From: CAYOHP01 sp964403795 [NCBI: uncultured bacterium]
Lineage (GTDB): Bacteria; Muiribacteriota; UBA6191; CAZXTJ01
DNA length: 46,329 bases
NCBI GenBank assembly: GCA_964403795.1
Contig: CAYOHP010000041.1
Span: 1-46,329, forward strand
Direction of reading: 5' to 3'
Positions 7,896-16,036 of this stretch are shown here, piece by piece (the stretch's first letter is position 1; each line of letters opens with the position of its first letter). The notes beneath the pieces are model-generated. The model worked only from the letters and a program-made list of their open reading frames with translations. It searched no databases and had not been told where the DNA came from. The position numbers and the translations under genes are program-made.

Positions 7896-10553
7896 GTGCC
7901 GGGTCGACGAGTCCGCTCCCTCGTCTCGGCCGTCCTGGTCCTCCAGGGCCTCGGGATCGCAGCCGCCGAGCTGCCTCCGGGAATCGACCTCCAGACCGAG
8001 GTCGTGATCCCGCGAGCGACCGAGGGCCGGGAGCCGGATGGTCCGGGTTCGACGCGTCCGGGTTCCGACCGGGACGGCGCCCTCGAATTCCAGGATCTGG
8101 CCAACGGGCTCTCGGTGGTCCTGCTGCCCCGCCGCGGCGTGCCGTCGGTGGCGGTCCAGCTCTGGATCCAGGCCGGCGTGGCCGACGAGGGCCCCGGCGA
8201 GCGGGGTGCCCTCGCCATCCTGGAGCAGGTCTTCCGCCTGCGTTGCGAGGATGCCCTGATCGACTCCCCGGCCAACCTGCGCGGAGTCCTCCCCAGCCTG
8301 GAGACCCAGATCACCCCCGACGCCCTGAGGATCTCCCTCGAAGGCCCTTCCGAGTCCCTCGAAGGCATGCTCTGGGCCCTGGCCCGCTCCGTCCAGGCGC
8401 CCCGGATGGACCCGGTCCGCTTCGAGTCCGCCCGGCTGCTCGCCGTCGAACGGGCCCGACACGCCGGCAACGACGGGGACACCCTGCTGCAGGCCGCCCT
8501 CCACTCGCTGGCGTTCCGGGTCCATCCCTATCGCTACGCGGTCCTGGCCGGCCCCGAGACCATCTCCACCCGCAGCCGGTCCGAGGTCGAGGCCTTCGCC
8601 CGCCGGGTGGCCTCGCCGGATCGGTCCCGCCTGGTGGTGGTCGGGGTCCTGAACCCGGCCCAGGCGGCCCGGACCCTGATCCGTGATTTCGGGACCTGGG
8701 AACGAAGCACCAGGACCGGAACGCCCAAGATCGTCGAACCCAAGCTGCTCGCCCCCCGCACCGGCCTGGTCGCCATCCCCGACCCGAAGGCCTGCCTGGC
8801 ACTCGGGTTCCCGGCCCCTCCCTATCGAGGCGAGGACTCGCCCGCCATCTCGGTCCTGGCCCAGGCCCTCGATCCGGCCTCGGGGACGGTCCTCGGGAGG
8901 ACTCTGCTCCGTTCCCTCCCCCCCGGGTCCCGGGTCTCCATCCGTTACATCCCCGCCCGCGATCCGACCCTGCTCACCCTCTCGGTCTCGGGATCCACCT
9001 TCCCCCCGGAGGGAGTCCTGCCCGTCCTGCTCCGGCTGTTCGAGAGCGTCCGGGCCAACGGACTCACCGAGGGGGATCTGGCGATCGCCAAGGAGCGGCT
9101 GCTGGCGCTGGCAGGAACCCGTACCCAGGGCTATGCAGCCGAGGCCCGCGCCCTGGGACTCACGGCCATCCTCTCGGATCCCGAGCCTCCCCTCCCGATG
9201 CTGGAGAGGGTGCTGGCCCTGGACGTCCTCGAGGTGCGCCGGGCGGCCTCCGCCTACCTGGCCACCGACGGCTTCGTGGCCTGCCTCGCCCAGCCGGTCT
9301 CTCCCACCCGCATGGAAGGAGAGGAGCGCCTCCCCCGGACCGAGCCCATCCGCCTGGCTTCCGGCGCCCAGGTGGTGCGATGGGAGGACCCCGGGGACGA
9401 CCCGGCGGCGGCCACGCTCCGGTTCCGCACCGCCGGCCTGCCGCTCCAGGCCGGGGACCTCGCCGGACTGCGCCGTCGCATGCTCCGGGCCATCTGCAAG
9501 GTGCCGGGCGCCAGGTCCTGGGTGGTGGACGCCCCCCTCCCGGGCCTGGAGCGCGACGCCCTCGTGTTCTCGATCTCGGCTCCCGGGAGGGACCTGGGCC
9601 GATCCGTCGCCAGCCTGTTCCGGGCCCTCGCCGAGTTCCCCTTCCAGGAGGAGGACGGCCACGGCTGCGACCTCGAGACCGCCAATCCGTGGCAGGAAGC
9701 GCGCGATCGCGCCCTGGACCAGGCCGCTGCCGTGGTCCTCGCCACGGGCGAGTACTCGGTCCCTGCCTACCCCGCCCCCGGCTCACCCCCTCCCCCTCCG
9801 GATCGCTTCGAGGCCCTGCGCCGGGAGCTGGTCCGCCCCGATCGGCTGCTGGTGGCGATCCGTGGCGATCTGGGACCGGAGGAACTGGCGGCCGCCTTCC
9901 CTGCGACCGCCACCACGGCCCCTGTAACGCTGGGCGGGTCGCCGTCCGAGGCCCAGGAGCAGCCGCGGGCGGACAGCCTGCGGTCGCTGTCCGGCTCCGG
10001 GGACGCCCTCGTGGTGCTCGCCGCCAAGGCACCCGGGGCGAGCCATCCGACCTCGGGTGCGGCCCGCCTGCTGGCCCGGATCCTCGGGGACGGACCCGGC
10101 TCCCGCCTGGGCCGCCGCCTGCGCCGGACCCCCGGAGCCGGTTTCGAGGCCGGCTCCCGATACCTGCCCCTGGCGGGAGGGCCCGGCCTGGTCCTCGCCT
10201 GGATCGGCTGCTCGGAGGCTTCCGCGGAAGTCGCCGAGCTCCTGCTCCGCGAGGAAGTGACCCGCCTGGCCCTCGAGACGCCCAGCATCGACGAGATCGT
10301 GGCGGCCCGGGAGGCCGCCCGCAGCGAGGAACTGACCACCATGCAGTCCTCGCTGAGGGCGAGCCAGCGACTCGGCCAGCGGGCCCAACGCGACGAGCCT
10401 CCCGGTCCGGTCTCCCTGGTCGACGCCCTGGCGCTGCAGGATGTGGCCCGGGGCCTCTTCTCCGAGCCGAGGATCGAGACCTACTCCCTCGAGCTCGCCA
10501 GCCTCGCCGCCGGGAAGGACCCGGCCCGGGCGGAGCGCGAGCGGCGCCAGTGA
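7896..10553 (+). CDS. Exported M16-family (insulinase/pitrilysin) protein, active site lost
   Basis: The protein has 885 residues from a GTG start. An N-terminal signal peptide (LVSAVLVLQGLGIAAAE) sends it to the periplasm. The family signature is clear: FQDLANGLSVVLLPRRGVPSVAVQLWIQAGV, interrupted sequence features aside, is the usual first-domain start, and GPETISTRSRSEVEAFARRV and SRLVVVGVLNP follow in order. The zinc site HxxEH should sit in the helix GALAILEQVF; here it reads A107-I-L-E110-Q111, so both His ligands are gone. The second half (from about residue 480) is another pair of M16-type domains, also without HxxEH. It is therefore probably a non-catalytic partner or a binding protein, as in heterodimeric M16 enzymes. 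No active M16 partner is in the window. Its stop overlaps the UbiA start (GTGA). Confidence 0.88.
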   Translation: MPGRRVRSLVSAVLVLQGLGIAAAELPPGIDLQTEVVIPRATEGREPDGPGSTRPGSDRDGALEFQDLANGLSVVLLPRRGVPSVAVQLWIQAGVADEGPGERGALAILEQVFRLRCEDALIDSPANLRGVLPSLETQITPDALRISLEGPSESLEGMLWALARSVQAPRMDPVRFESARLLAVERARHAGNDGDTLLQAALHSLAFRVHPYRYAVLAGPETISTRSRSEVEAFARRVASPDRSRLVVVGVLNPAQAARTLIRDFGTWERSTRTGTPKIVEPKLLAPRTGLVAIPDPKACLALGFPAPPYRGEDSPAISVLAQALDPASGTVLGRTLLRSLPPGSRVSIRYIPARDPTLLTLSVSGSTFPPEGVLPVLLRLFESVRANGLTEGDLAIAKERLLALAGTRTQGYAAEARALGLTAILSDPEPPLPMLERVLALDVLEVRRAASAYLATDGFVACLAQPVSPTRMEGEERLPRTEPIRLASGAQVVRWEDPGDDPAAATLRFRTAGLPLQAGDLAGLRRRMLRAICKVPGARSWVVDAPLPGLERDALVFSISAPGRDLGRSVASLFRALAEFPFQEEDGHGCDLETANPWQEARDRALDQAAAVVLATGEYSVPAYPAPGSPPPPPDRFEALRRELVRPDRLLVAIRGDLGPEELAAAFPATATTAPVTLGGSPSEAQEQPRADSLRSLSGSGDALVVLAAKAPGASHPTSGAARLLARILGDGPGSRLGRRLRRTPGAGFEAGSRYLPLAGGPGLVLAWIGCSEASAEVAELLLREEVTRLALETPSIDEIVAAREAARSEELTTMQSSLRASQRLGQRAQRDEPPGPVSLVDALALQDVARGLFSEPRIETYSLELASLAAGKDPARAERERRQ

Positions 10554-11413
10554 GCACCGGCACCCTCCGGAAGCTCGCCCGCCTGACGATGCTCCACCAC
10601 GCCCTCTTCGCCCTGCCCTTCGCGATCGCCTCGATGCTCTATGCCGCAGGCGGCGTGCCCCCGCCGAGGGTGATCCTCTGGGCGCTGGTCGCCTTGATCG
10701 CGGGCCGGTCCCTGGGCATGGCCGTGAACCGGCTCGTCGACCGCCGGGTGGACGCCAAGAATCCCCGGACCGCCGACCGACCGCTGCCCCGGGGCGAGAT
10801 CGGGGTGACCGAGGTCCGCCTGTTCGCGATCGCCAGCGCGGCCCTGCTGGGGCTGGCCGCCTGGGCCTTGAATCCCCTCTGCCTGCGCCTGCTCCCGGTC
10901 GCCCTCCTGCTCCTGGTGGGGTACTCCTACGCCAAGTACCACACCCTCGCCTGCCACCTGATCCTGGGCAGCACCCACGCCGCGGCGGTAGGCGGGGCCT
11001 GGATCGCGGTGACCGGGGCGGCCGACTTCCCGGTCTGGCCGCTCGCCCTCGGGGTCATGTTCTGGACCGCCGGTTTCGATGTGATCTACGCCTGCCAGGA
11101 CATCGACTTCGACCGCCAGCACGGCCTGCATTCGATCCCCGCGGCCCTCGGCCGGGACGGAGCCCTGGATGCGGCCGGGATCTCCCATCTCCTGTCGTTC
11201 CTCTCGCTCTCCGGCTTCGGCTGGGTGCTGGGACTCTCGCTGGTCTACTTCAAGGGCATGGCGGCGATCGGCCTGCTGCTCGCCCTGGAGCATTTCCTGG
11301 CGCGCCGCCAGGGGGACGCTGCGATCCAGACGACCTTCTTCGTCGCCAACGTCGGGGTGAGCCTGGTCTACCTCGCGACCGCCATCCTCGAGGTGGTCCT
11401 GGCCTCGCCATGA
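10550..11413 (+). CDS. ubiA: UbiA-family prenyltransferase, MqnP type
   Basis: The start is GTG in a GTGA overlap with the M16 stop; the protein has 287 residues and about eight hydrophobic helices. The first Asp-rich motif is N60-R-L-V-D64-R-R-V-D68 followed by AKNPRTADRPLPRGEI. The second is YACQDIDFD with D184, D186 and D188, followed by QHGLHSIPAALG. This pair of motifs is characteristic of the UbiA subgroup used in the futalosine menaquinone route (MqnP), which prenylates the aromatic ring, rather than of classical ubiquinone UbiA. The adjacent UbiX supports this, because that route needs a prenylated-FMN-dependent UbiD-type decarboxylase (MqnL), which is not in the window. The enzyme is an Mg-dependent integral membrane protein. 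The assignment to menaquinone rather than ubiquinone is inferred. Confidence 0.93.
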   Translation: MSTGTLRKLARLTMLHHALFALPFAIASMLYAAGGVPPPRVILWALVALIAGRSLGMAVNRLVDRRVDAKNPRTADRPLPRGEIGVTEVRLFAIASAALLGLAAWALNPLCLRLLPVALLLLVGYSYAKYHTLACHLILGSTHAAAVGGAWIAVTGAADFPVWPLALGVMFWTAGFDVIYACQDIDFDRQHGLHSIPAALGRDGALDAAGISHLLSFLSLSGFGWVLGLSLVYFKGMAAIGLLLALEHFLARRQGDAAIQTTFFVANVGVSLVYLATAILEVVLASP

Positions 11414-11988
11414 CCACCGGACGGGTCGTGGTGGCGGTCACCGGAGCCTCCGGGGCCGTCTACGGGAGGCGGTTGCTCGAAGCGCTGGTCGCCTCCGGTC
11501 GCCGGGTCTACCTGGTCGCGACCGCCGCGGGCCGGCGGACCTGGGTGGAGGAGCTGGCCGCGGACTTCCCCGGGGACCTCCCCGCGGGGCCGGGAGGGGT
11601 CGAAGTCCTGTCCGACGGCGACATCGGGGCCGCGCCCGCCTCGGGCTCGTTCCGCCACGACGGGATGGTGGTCTGTCCCTGTTCGATGAAGACCCTGGCC
11701 GCGGTCGCCCACGGCCTGGCCGGGAGCCTGGTCACCCGGGCCGCCGACGTCGCGCTCAAGGAGCGACGCCCCCTGGTGCTGGTCACCCGCGAGACGCCGC
11801 TCTCCCTGATCCACATCGAGAACATGGCGCAGGTCACCAGGGCGGGCGGTATGATCCTCCCGGCAGAGCCCGGCTTCTACCACCGTCCCACGACCGTGGC
11901 CGAGCTGATAGACTTCGTGGTCCAACGCGTCCTGGACGCGCTCCGGATCGACCACCAGATCGCGACCCGATGGAAGGAACCTGGCTGA
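11410..11988 (+). CDS. ubiX: UbiX-family flavin prenyltransferase
   Basis: The protein has 192 residues; the ATG overlaps the UbiA stop (ATGA). VAVTGASGAVYGRRLLEAL is the Rossmann-like FMN-binding start. CPCSMKTLAAVAHGLAGSLV carries the conserved Ser/Lys loop, and LVTRETPLSLIHIENM with ILPAEPGFYHRP complete the family pattern. UbiX joins a dimethylallyl group to FMN to make prenyl-FMN, the cofactor of UbiD-type decarboxylases. Full length and all key segments are intact. Tight coupling to a UbiA/MqnP gene suggests service to quinone biosynthesis (the MqnM role). The gene ends in a TGATG overlap with clpP, whose ribosome site lies inside this coding sequence. Confidence 0.95.
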   Translation: MTTGRVVVAVTGASGAVYGRRLLEALVASGRRVYLVATAAGRRTWVEELAADFPGDLPAGPGGVEVLSDGDIGAAPASGSFRHDGMVVCPCSMKTLAAVAHGLAGSLVTRAADVALKERRPLVLVTRETPLSLIHIENMAQVTRAGGMILPAEPGFYHRPTTVAELIDFVVQRVLDALRIDHQIATRWKEPG

Positions 11989-12593
11989 TGAGAGCCGAGA
12001 CCCGAGCCGACGACCAGGAAGAGGAGGCTGCCAAGGAAGGCGGCGACGAGAAGACCCCGACTCCGGTGCTCCTCGAGCTGCTCCGCAGCCGCAAGATCCT
12101 GATGCACGGCGAGGTCGACGCCGATCTCGCCAACCGGATCGTGGCCCAGCTCCTGTACCTCGAGGCCAAGGATCCCGCAGCCCCCATCGACCTCTACATC
12201 AACAGCCCGGGCGGCGAGGTCACCTCCGGCCTCTCGATCTACGACACCATCCGGGGACTCCGGGCTCCGGTGAACTGCATCTGCTCCGGACTCACCGCCA
12301 GCATCGCCACCGTGATCCTGATCGCAGCCGAGAAGGGGCGGAGGATCTCGCAGCCCAACGCCCGCATCCTGATCCACCAGCCGCTGGGCGGGATCCGGGG
12401 CCAGGCGACCGACATCGAGATCCATGCCAAGGAGATCATCAAGACCAAGCAGCACATCAACCGGATGATGGCCGAGGCGACCGGGCAGCCGCTCGAGAAG
12501 ATCGAACGGGACACCAACCGCGACTTCTGGATGTCGGCCCAGGAAGCCAAGGACTACGGGCTCGTGGATCGTCTCCTCGAGTACCGCCGATAG
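11988..12593 (+). CDS. clpP: ATP-dependent Clp protease proteolytic subunit ClpP
   Basis: I choose ATG 11988, which overlaps the ubiX stop as TGATG and has GGAAGGA at 11972-11978 before it; an in-frame ATG at 11970 has no such site. The protein has 201 residues. The catalytic triad is S105 (in GLTASIATV), H130 (in RILIHQPLGG) and D179 (in DTNRDFW). The spacings of 25 and 49 residues equal those of E. coli ClpP. INSPGGEVTSGLSIYDTI is the oligomerisation strand region. The N-terminal 20 residues are acidic and extra to the mature barrel, as in a propeptide. No ClpX, ClpA or trigger factor gene is adjacent, unlike the common tig-clpP-clpX order. Confidence 0.96.
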   Translation: MRAETRADDQEEEAAKEGGDEKTPTPVLLELLRSRKILMHGEVDADLANRIVAQLLYLEAKDPAAPIDLYINSPGGEVTSGLSIYDTIRGLRAPVNCICSGLTASIATVILIAAEKGRRISQPNARILIHQPLGGIRGQATDIEIHAKEIIKTKQHINRMMAEATGQPLEKIERDTNRDFWMSAQEAKDYGLVDRLLEYRR

Positions 12594-12607
12594 GACCGAG
12601 GAGCGTC

Positions 12608-12940
12608 ATGGCGAGCGAGAACCTCATCACGTTGACCGATGCCAACTTCCGTCAGACCCTGGGTGCCGAGCGGACCCCTCTCCTCGTCGACTTCTGGGCC
12701 GAGTGGTGCGGGCCCTGCCGGGCGGTGGCCCCGGCCTTCGCCGAGCTGGCCAAGGAACTCAAGGGCCGGGTCCGTTTCGGGAAGCTCAACATCGACGAGT
12801 CCAATGCCACCGCCGCCGAGTTCGGGATCCGCTCGATCCCGACCTTCCTGGTGTTCAAGGGCGGGAAGGTCGCCGGGACGGTCGTGGGCGTCCATCCCAA
12901 GGACACCCTCCGGCAGATGATCGAGAAGGCCATCGCCTGA
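12608..12940 (+). CDS. trxA: Thioredoxin
   Basis: The protein has 110 residues, the usual length for TrxA. The active site W33-C34-G-P-C37 lies in FWAEWCGPCRAVAPAF; D28 is the buried Asp, and RSIPTFLVF holds the cis-Pro. There is no signal peptide, so it acts in the cytoplasm as a dithiol reductant fed by thioredoxin reductase, which is not in the window. GAGGAG (12598-12603) before the ATG is a good ribosome site. It sits 14 bases after clpP and 20 bases before the GNAT gene, so it is probably cotranscribed with both. Confidence 0.96.
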   Translation: MASENLITLTDANFRQTLGAERTPLLVDFWAEWCGPCRAVAPAFAELAKELKGRVRFGKLNIDESNATAAEFGIRSIPTFLVFKGGKVAGTVVGVHPKDTLRQMIEKAIA

Positions 12941-12960
12941 GCCTGCCCCCGGGGGACCCG

Positions 12961-13470
12961 ATGCCGGAGATCCAGTACGAGATCCTCGACTACTCCCCGC
13001 CCGAGGCGGTGCTCTCGCGGGTCTGGGAGCTGCACCGGACCATCTTCGGGGGCCACGACCAGCAGGACCTCCTGTCCGCCCTGAGCCGGAAGACCGGCCT
13101 GCTGGCCGTGGTCGCCCGCGACGGGTACCGGATCGTCGGCTACAAGCTCGGGTACGAGCGAAAGCCCCGGCACTTCTACAGCTGGCTGGGCGGGGTGGAT
13201 CCCGAGTCCCGGCGTCAGGGCATCGGGCGCCGCATGATGGAATTGCAGCACCAGTGGCTGCGCGAGAACGGCTACCACTGGGTCCGCACCCACACCATGA
13301 ACCGCTGGCGGGACATGCTGATCCTGAACCTGCTGGCCGGGTTCGAGATCATCGGGACCTACTCGGACCACCGGGGCGGGACCAAGATCATCATGGAGAA
13401 GGGCCTGGCCGGGCCGCTGGCGGCGCCGCCCGCCGAGGATCCCCCGGGGCTGGACGCTCCCCAGGTCTAG
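12961..13470 (+). CDS. GNAT-family N-acetyltransferase
   Basis: The protein has 169 residues from ATG 12961. The acetyl-CoA pyrophosphate loop is visible in FYSWLGGVDPESRRQGIGRR (R-x-x-G-I-G, motif A on strand 4 and helix 3). Motif B follows as LRENGYHWVRTHTMNRWRDM. A C-terminal strand (IIGTYSDHRGGTKIIMEKGL) closes the fold, and the last 20 residues are Pro/Ala-rich. The transferred group should be acetyl from acetyl-CoA; the acceptor is unknown and may be a small molecule or a protein N terminus. It is the last gene of the M16-ubiA-ubiX-clpP-trx unit and converges on the sigma-factor gene with 61 bases between. Confidence 0.9.
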   Translation: MPEIQYEILDYSPPEAVLSRVWELHRTIFGGHDQQDLLSALSRKTGLLAVVARDGYRIVGYKLGYERKPRHFYSWLGGVDPESRRQGIGRRMMELQHQWLRENGYHWVRTHTMNRWRDMLILNLLAGFEIIGTYSDHRGGTKIIMEKGLAGPLAAPPAEDPPGLDAPQV

Positions 13471-13480
13471 GAGCCTGGCA

Positions 13481-13520
13481 GGGGCCCACCCGCGGCCGGC
13501 CGGGCGAGGCCCCGTTTCCC
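13481..13520. terminator. Possible bidirectional terminator hairpin
   Basis: GGGGCC (13481-13486) pairs with GGCCCC (13508-13513), and the interior holds further self-complementary CGGCCGGCCG. A GTTT follows on the plus side. The site lies between two convergent genes. There is no long U-tract, so intrinsic termination would be weak. Confidence 0.35.
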
Positions 13521-13531
13521 GGATCCGGAGT

Positions 13532-14377
13532 TCAGAACCAGTAGTCGCGCAGCTCCGCGAACTCGGGCATCTGCTTCAGCTTCTCGATGGCCCGGTGGAA
13601 GATGAGCCGGGCACCCTCCCGGCTGACCCCCAGCACCTCGCCGATCTCGGCGAACGTCTTCAGGGCCTTGTTCCCCTCGAGCCCGAAGTGGAGCTGGATC
13701 ACGGTCCGTTCCCGGGGACCGAGCCGGGCCAGCAGGACCGAGATCTCCTCCTGGAAGGCGTCGACCGAGAGCGCCCGCTCCACCGGGGCGAAGGCATCGT
13801 TGCCCACGATCTGGGCCATGATCCCATCGCCCCCGCCTTCCGCGAACAGGTACCGGTCCAGGGCCACATAGCCCTTCTGGGCCAGCATGATGTTCCGGAG
13901 TTCCTCGGTCTCGACGTCCATGGCGGCGGCCAGCTCGTCGTGGGTGGGTTCCCGCGACAGGCGCGCCGAGAGCCGCGAATGGGTCGCCTCCAGCTTGTAG
14001 AGGATGCCCATCTTCTTGGCCGGGATCGAGAGGATCCCGCCCTGGCGGGCCAGGAACAGCGAGATGGTGGTGCGGATCCACCAGATCGCGTAGGAGATGA
14101 AGCGGAGGCCCTTCTCGGGATCGAACTTGCGGGCCGCCCGGATCAGGCCCACGTTCCCCTCGTTGATCAGGTCGAGCAGGGCCACCCCGGACCGCCGGTA
14201 GCGCTTGACCACGTTGACCACGAACCGGAGGTTCGCCTTCACCAGGCGATGGAAGGCCTCCAGGTCCCCGGAGCGGGCCAGGCGGGCGAGCCTGAGCTCC
14301 TCGTCGCGTTCGAGCAGGGGATTGCGGCGCACTTCCTCGAGGTAGGACCGGAGGACATGGTCTTCGCCCTGGCTCAT
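13532..14377 (-). CDS. RNA polymerase sigma factor, sigma-70 family (group 2/3-like)
   Basis: The protein has 281 residues. The ATG overlaps the preceding membrane-protein stop (ATGA). Region 1.2 starts at residue 7. Region 2 is strong: LVKANLRFVVNVVKRY (2.1), DLINEGNVGLIRAARKFD (2.2), then FISYAIWWIRTTIS (2.3/2.4). Region 3 follows, then region 4 with VSREGARLIFHRAIEKL as the helix-turn-helix. There is no long region 1.1, so it is not the primary sigma. Against E. coli sigma-70, the melting tryptophans are kept (W99, W100), but the residues equivalent to Q437 and T440, which read -12 of the -10 box, are T103 and S106. In region 4.2, R584/E585/R588 are matched but Q589 is Leu. Promoter specificity may differ from housekeeping. 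Its linkage to secDF is unusual. Confidence 0.93.
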   Translation of the reverse strand: MSQGEDHVLRSYLEEVRRNPLLERDEELRLARLARSGDLEAFHRLVKANLRFVVNVVKRYRRSGVALLDLINEGNVGLIRAARKFDPEKGLRFISYAIWWIRTTISLFLARQGGILSIPAKKMGILYKLEATHSRLSARLSREPTHDELAAAMDVETEELRNIMLAQKGYVALDRYLFAEGGGDGIMAQIVGNDAFAPVERALSVDAFQEEISVLLARLGPRERTVIQLHFGLEGNKALKTFAEIGEVLGVSREGARLIFHRAIEKLKQMPEFAELRDYWF

Positions 14378-14856
14378 CGGGATCGCCCGGCCAGGGCGAG
14401 GGCCCCCAGCATGGCCCAGCGGACGGACCGGTTCTGGGGACCGGCCGCCGGGAGCAGCAACGCCGCCGACAGCGAAGGCAGCAGGCCCGCCCCCCCTGCC
14501 AGTCCGGAGGCCACCGCACCTGCGAAGGCCAGTCCCAACGCGGTTCCCGGCTCGCCGACCGCCAGTTCCAGGCACACCCCACCGAGCAGGCCTCCGGTGA
14601 AGCCGTGGTAGGCGGTCCCGAGCCTCCCCGCCAGGTCCCGTGGGGCCGACGCCACCAGGATCTCACCCAGCTCCAACCACAGGGCGCACTCCGCCAGGGT
14701 CACGACCAGGGCGAACGGCAGGCCCCCCACCGGGCCTGTCACCGCGACCGTCCAGGCGAGGGCCAGGAGCATCGCCAGGGCCAGCGAGATCCGTCCCCGG
14801 AAGGAGACGAGGCCGAGCAAGGCGACGATCAGGATCCCCAGCGAGGAGATCGGCAA
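14374..14856 (-). CDS. Small polytopic membrane protein of unknown function
   Basis: The protein has 160 residues from a TTG start preceded by a GGAGGCGGG ribosome site. About five hydrophobic segments alternate with short polar loops (LGILIVALLGLVSF, LALAMLLALAWTVAV, and Gly/Ala-rich later helices). Gly-rich paired helices such as GFTGGLLGGVCLELAVGEP slightly recall DUF456 proteins, but I would not assign that family. It lies 19 bases after secF and overlaps the sigma-factor start by ATGA, so it is probably translated with both. A link to membrane control of the sigma factor is only a positional guess. No cysteine or charged membrane residues suggest a catalytic centre. Confidence 0.7.
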   Translation of the reverse strand: MPISSLGILIVALLGLVSFRGRISLALAMLLALAWTVAVTGPVGGLPFALVVTLAECALWLELGEILVASAPRDLAGRLGTAYHGFTGGLLGGVCLELAVGEPGTALGLAFAGAVASGLAGGAGLLPSLSAALLLPAAGPQNRSVRWAMLGALALAGRSR

Positions 14857-14875
14857 CGCCCGCCTCCGCCCCCGA

Positions 14876-15976
14876 TCAGGTGGTCGCTTTGGCCCGGGAC
14901 TTCTCGGCCATCCCGGGGTGGTCGCGGTAGTACCAGTCGACGAGCAGGGCGGCGACCACCCAGATCGACGAGTAGGTGCCCGACACGACCCCGACCAGCA
15001 GGGCCAGCGCGAAGTCCTTGATCACGGTGCCCCCGAACAGGAGCAGGGCCACTACCGGGATCAGCGTGGTGAACGAGGTATTGAGCGTCCGGGAAAGCGA
15101 CTGGTTCACCGAGAGGTTCATCACGCCCTCGAAGCCCAGGCGCCGCTTCAGCTGGTGGCTCCCCAGGTTCTCGCGCACCCGGTCCATCACCACGATGGTG
15201 TCGTTGAGCGAGTAACCGACGATCGTGAGCAGGGCGGCCAGGCTGTCGGAGGTGACCTCCCGCTGGAAGATCGAGAACACGCCGAGGGTGATGGTGACGT
15301 CGTGGACCAGGGCGATCACGGCCGCCACGCCCCAGCGGAACTCGAACCGGGCCCAGATGTAGACCAGCATCCCGAGGACCGCCAAGAGCAGGGCCTTGAG
15401 CGCGTTCACCCGGATGGTCTCGCCGATGGTCGGCCCGATCTCGGTGGCCTGGAGCCGCACCGCACCGCCGAAGTCCGCCTGGAAGCGGGCCTCCAGCGAG
15501 GGCATCGGGTCGTCCTTGGCGTCCTTCTCCTTGAAGCCGGTGAAGATCAGGAACTCGACCGAGTTGGCGGCCGCCACCTCGTCCACCTGTTCGGACTTGT
15601 CGACCTTCTGGACCACCACGGGGCCGAGGCGATCGGCCATCTCGGGACTGGTCAGACGCTTCCGGACCTCCTCGGTGGTGGCCTTGGAGGCATCGGGGAA
15701 GCGGTAGCGGTAGACCGAGCCCCCCCGGAAGTCGATCCCGTAGTTGAAGCCCTTGGTGCCCAGGGAGAGCAGGGCGACCGCCAAGAAGCAGAGCGAAATC
15801 AGGTAGCCGGTGGCACGGTTCGCCATGAAGGGGAACCGACCCGCGGCCCCCTTGGCGCCACCCGCTCGCGCCGGGCCCTCCTGGGCCTCGTCGCCCTCGT
15901 CGCCGTCCTCCGGGAGGCCGTCGGCCTCCGCCTCGTCGGCCTCGTCGACCTTCCCGACCTTCTTCTTCTTGGCCAT
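14876..15976 (-). CDS. secF: Protein translocase subunit SecF
   Basis: The protein has 366 residues from ATG 15976, with a ribosome site (GGAAGCGAG) just upstream. The first 48 residues are an unusually long, acidic and basic cytoplasmic extension. TM1 follows, then the periplasmic P1 head (GFNYGIDFRGGSVYRYRF with the conserved D-F-R-G-G). The C-terminal half holds five helices with the SecF hallmark TIVGYSLNDTIVVMDRVREN. SecF works with SecD as a proton-driven accessory of SecYEG that pulls exported chains out on the periplasmic side. It follows secD by 60 bases. The many exported proteins in this window are its likely clients. Confidence 0.97.
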   Translation of the reverse strand: MAKKKKVGKVDEADEAEADGLPEDGDEGDEAQEGPARAGGAKGAAGRFPFMANRATGYLISLCFLAVALLSLGTKGFNYGIDFRGGSVYRYRFPDASKATTEEVRKRLTSPEMADRLGPVVVQKVDKSEQVDEVAAANSVEFLIFTGFKEKDAKDDPMPSLEARFQADFGGAVRLQATEIGPTIGETIRVNALKALLLAVLGMLVYIWARFEFRWGVAAVIALVHDVTITLGVFSIFQREVTSDSLAALLTIVGYSLNDTIVVMDRVRENLGSHQLKRRLGFEGVMNLSVNQSLSRTLNTSFTTLIPVVALLLFGGTVIKDFALALLVGVVSGTYSSIWVVAALLVDWYYRDHPGMAEKSRAKATT

Positions 15977-16036
15977 CGCTCGCTTCCGTTCGCTTGAGCG
16001 GCTCGTCCAGGCAGGGCCCGGGCGACCCGGGAGGTG

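Noticed and set aside
11970-11987. Earlier ATG for clpP
   Set aside because: It has no ribosome site and lies deeper in ubiX. ATG 11988 has GGAAGGA at a good distance and a TGATG coupling.
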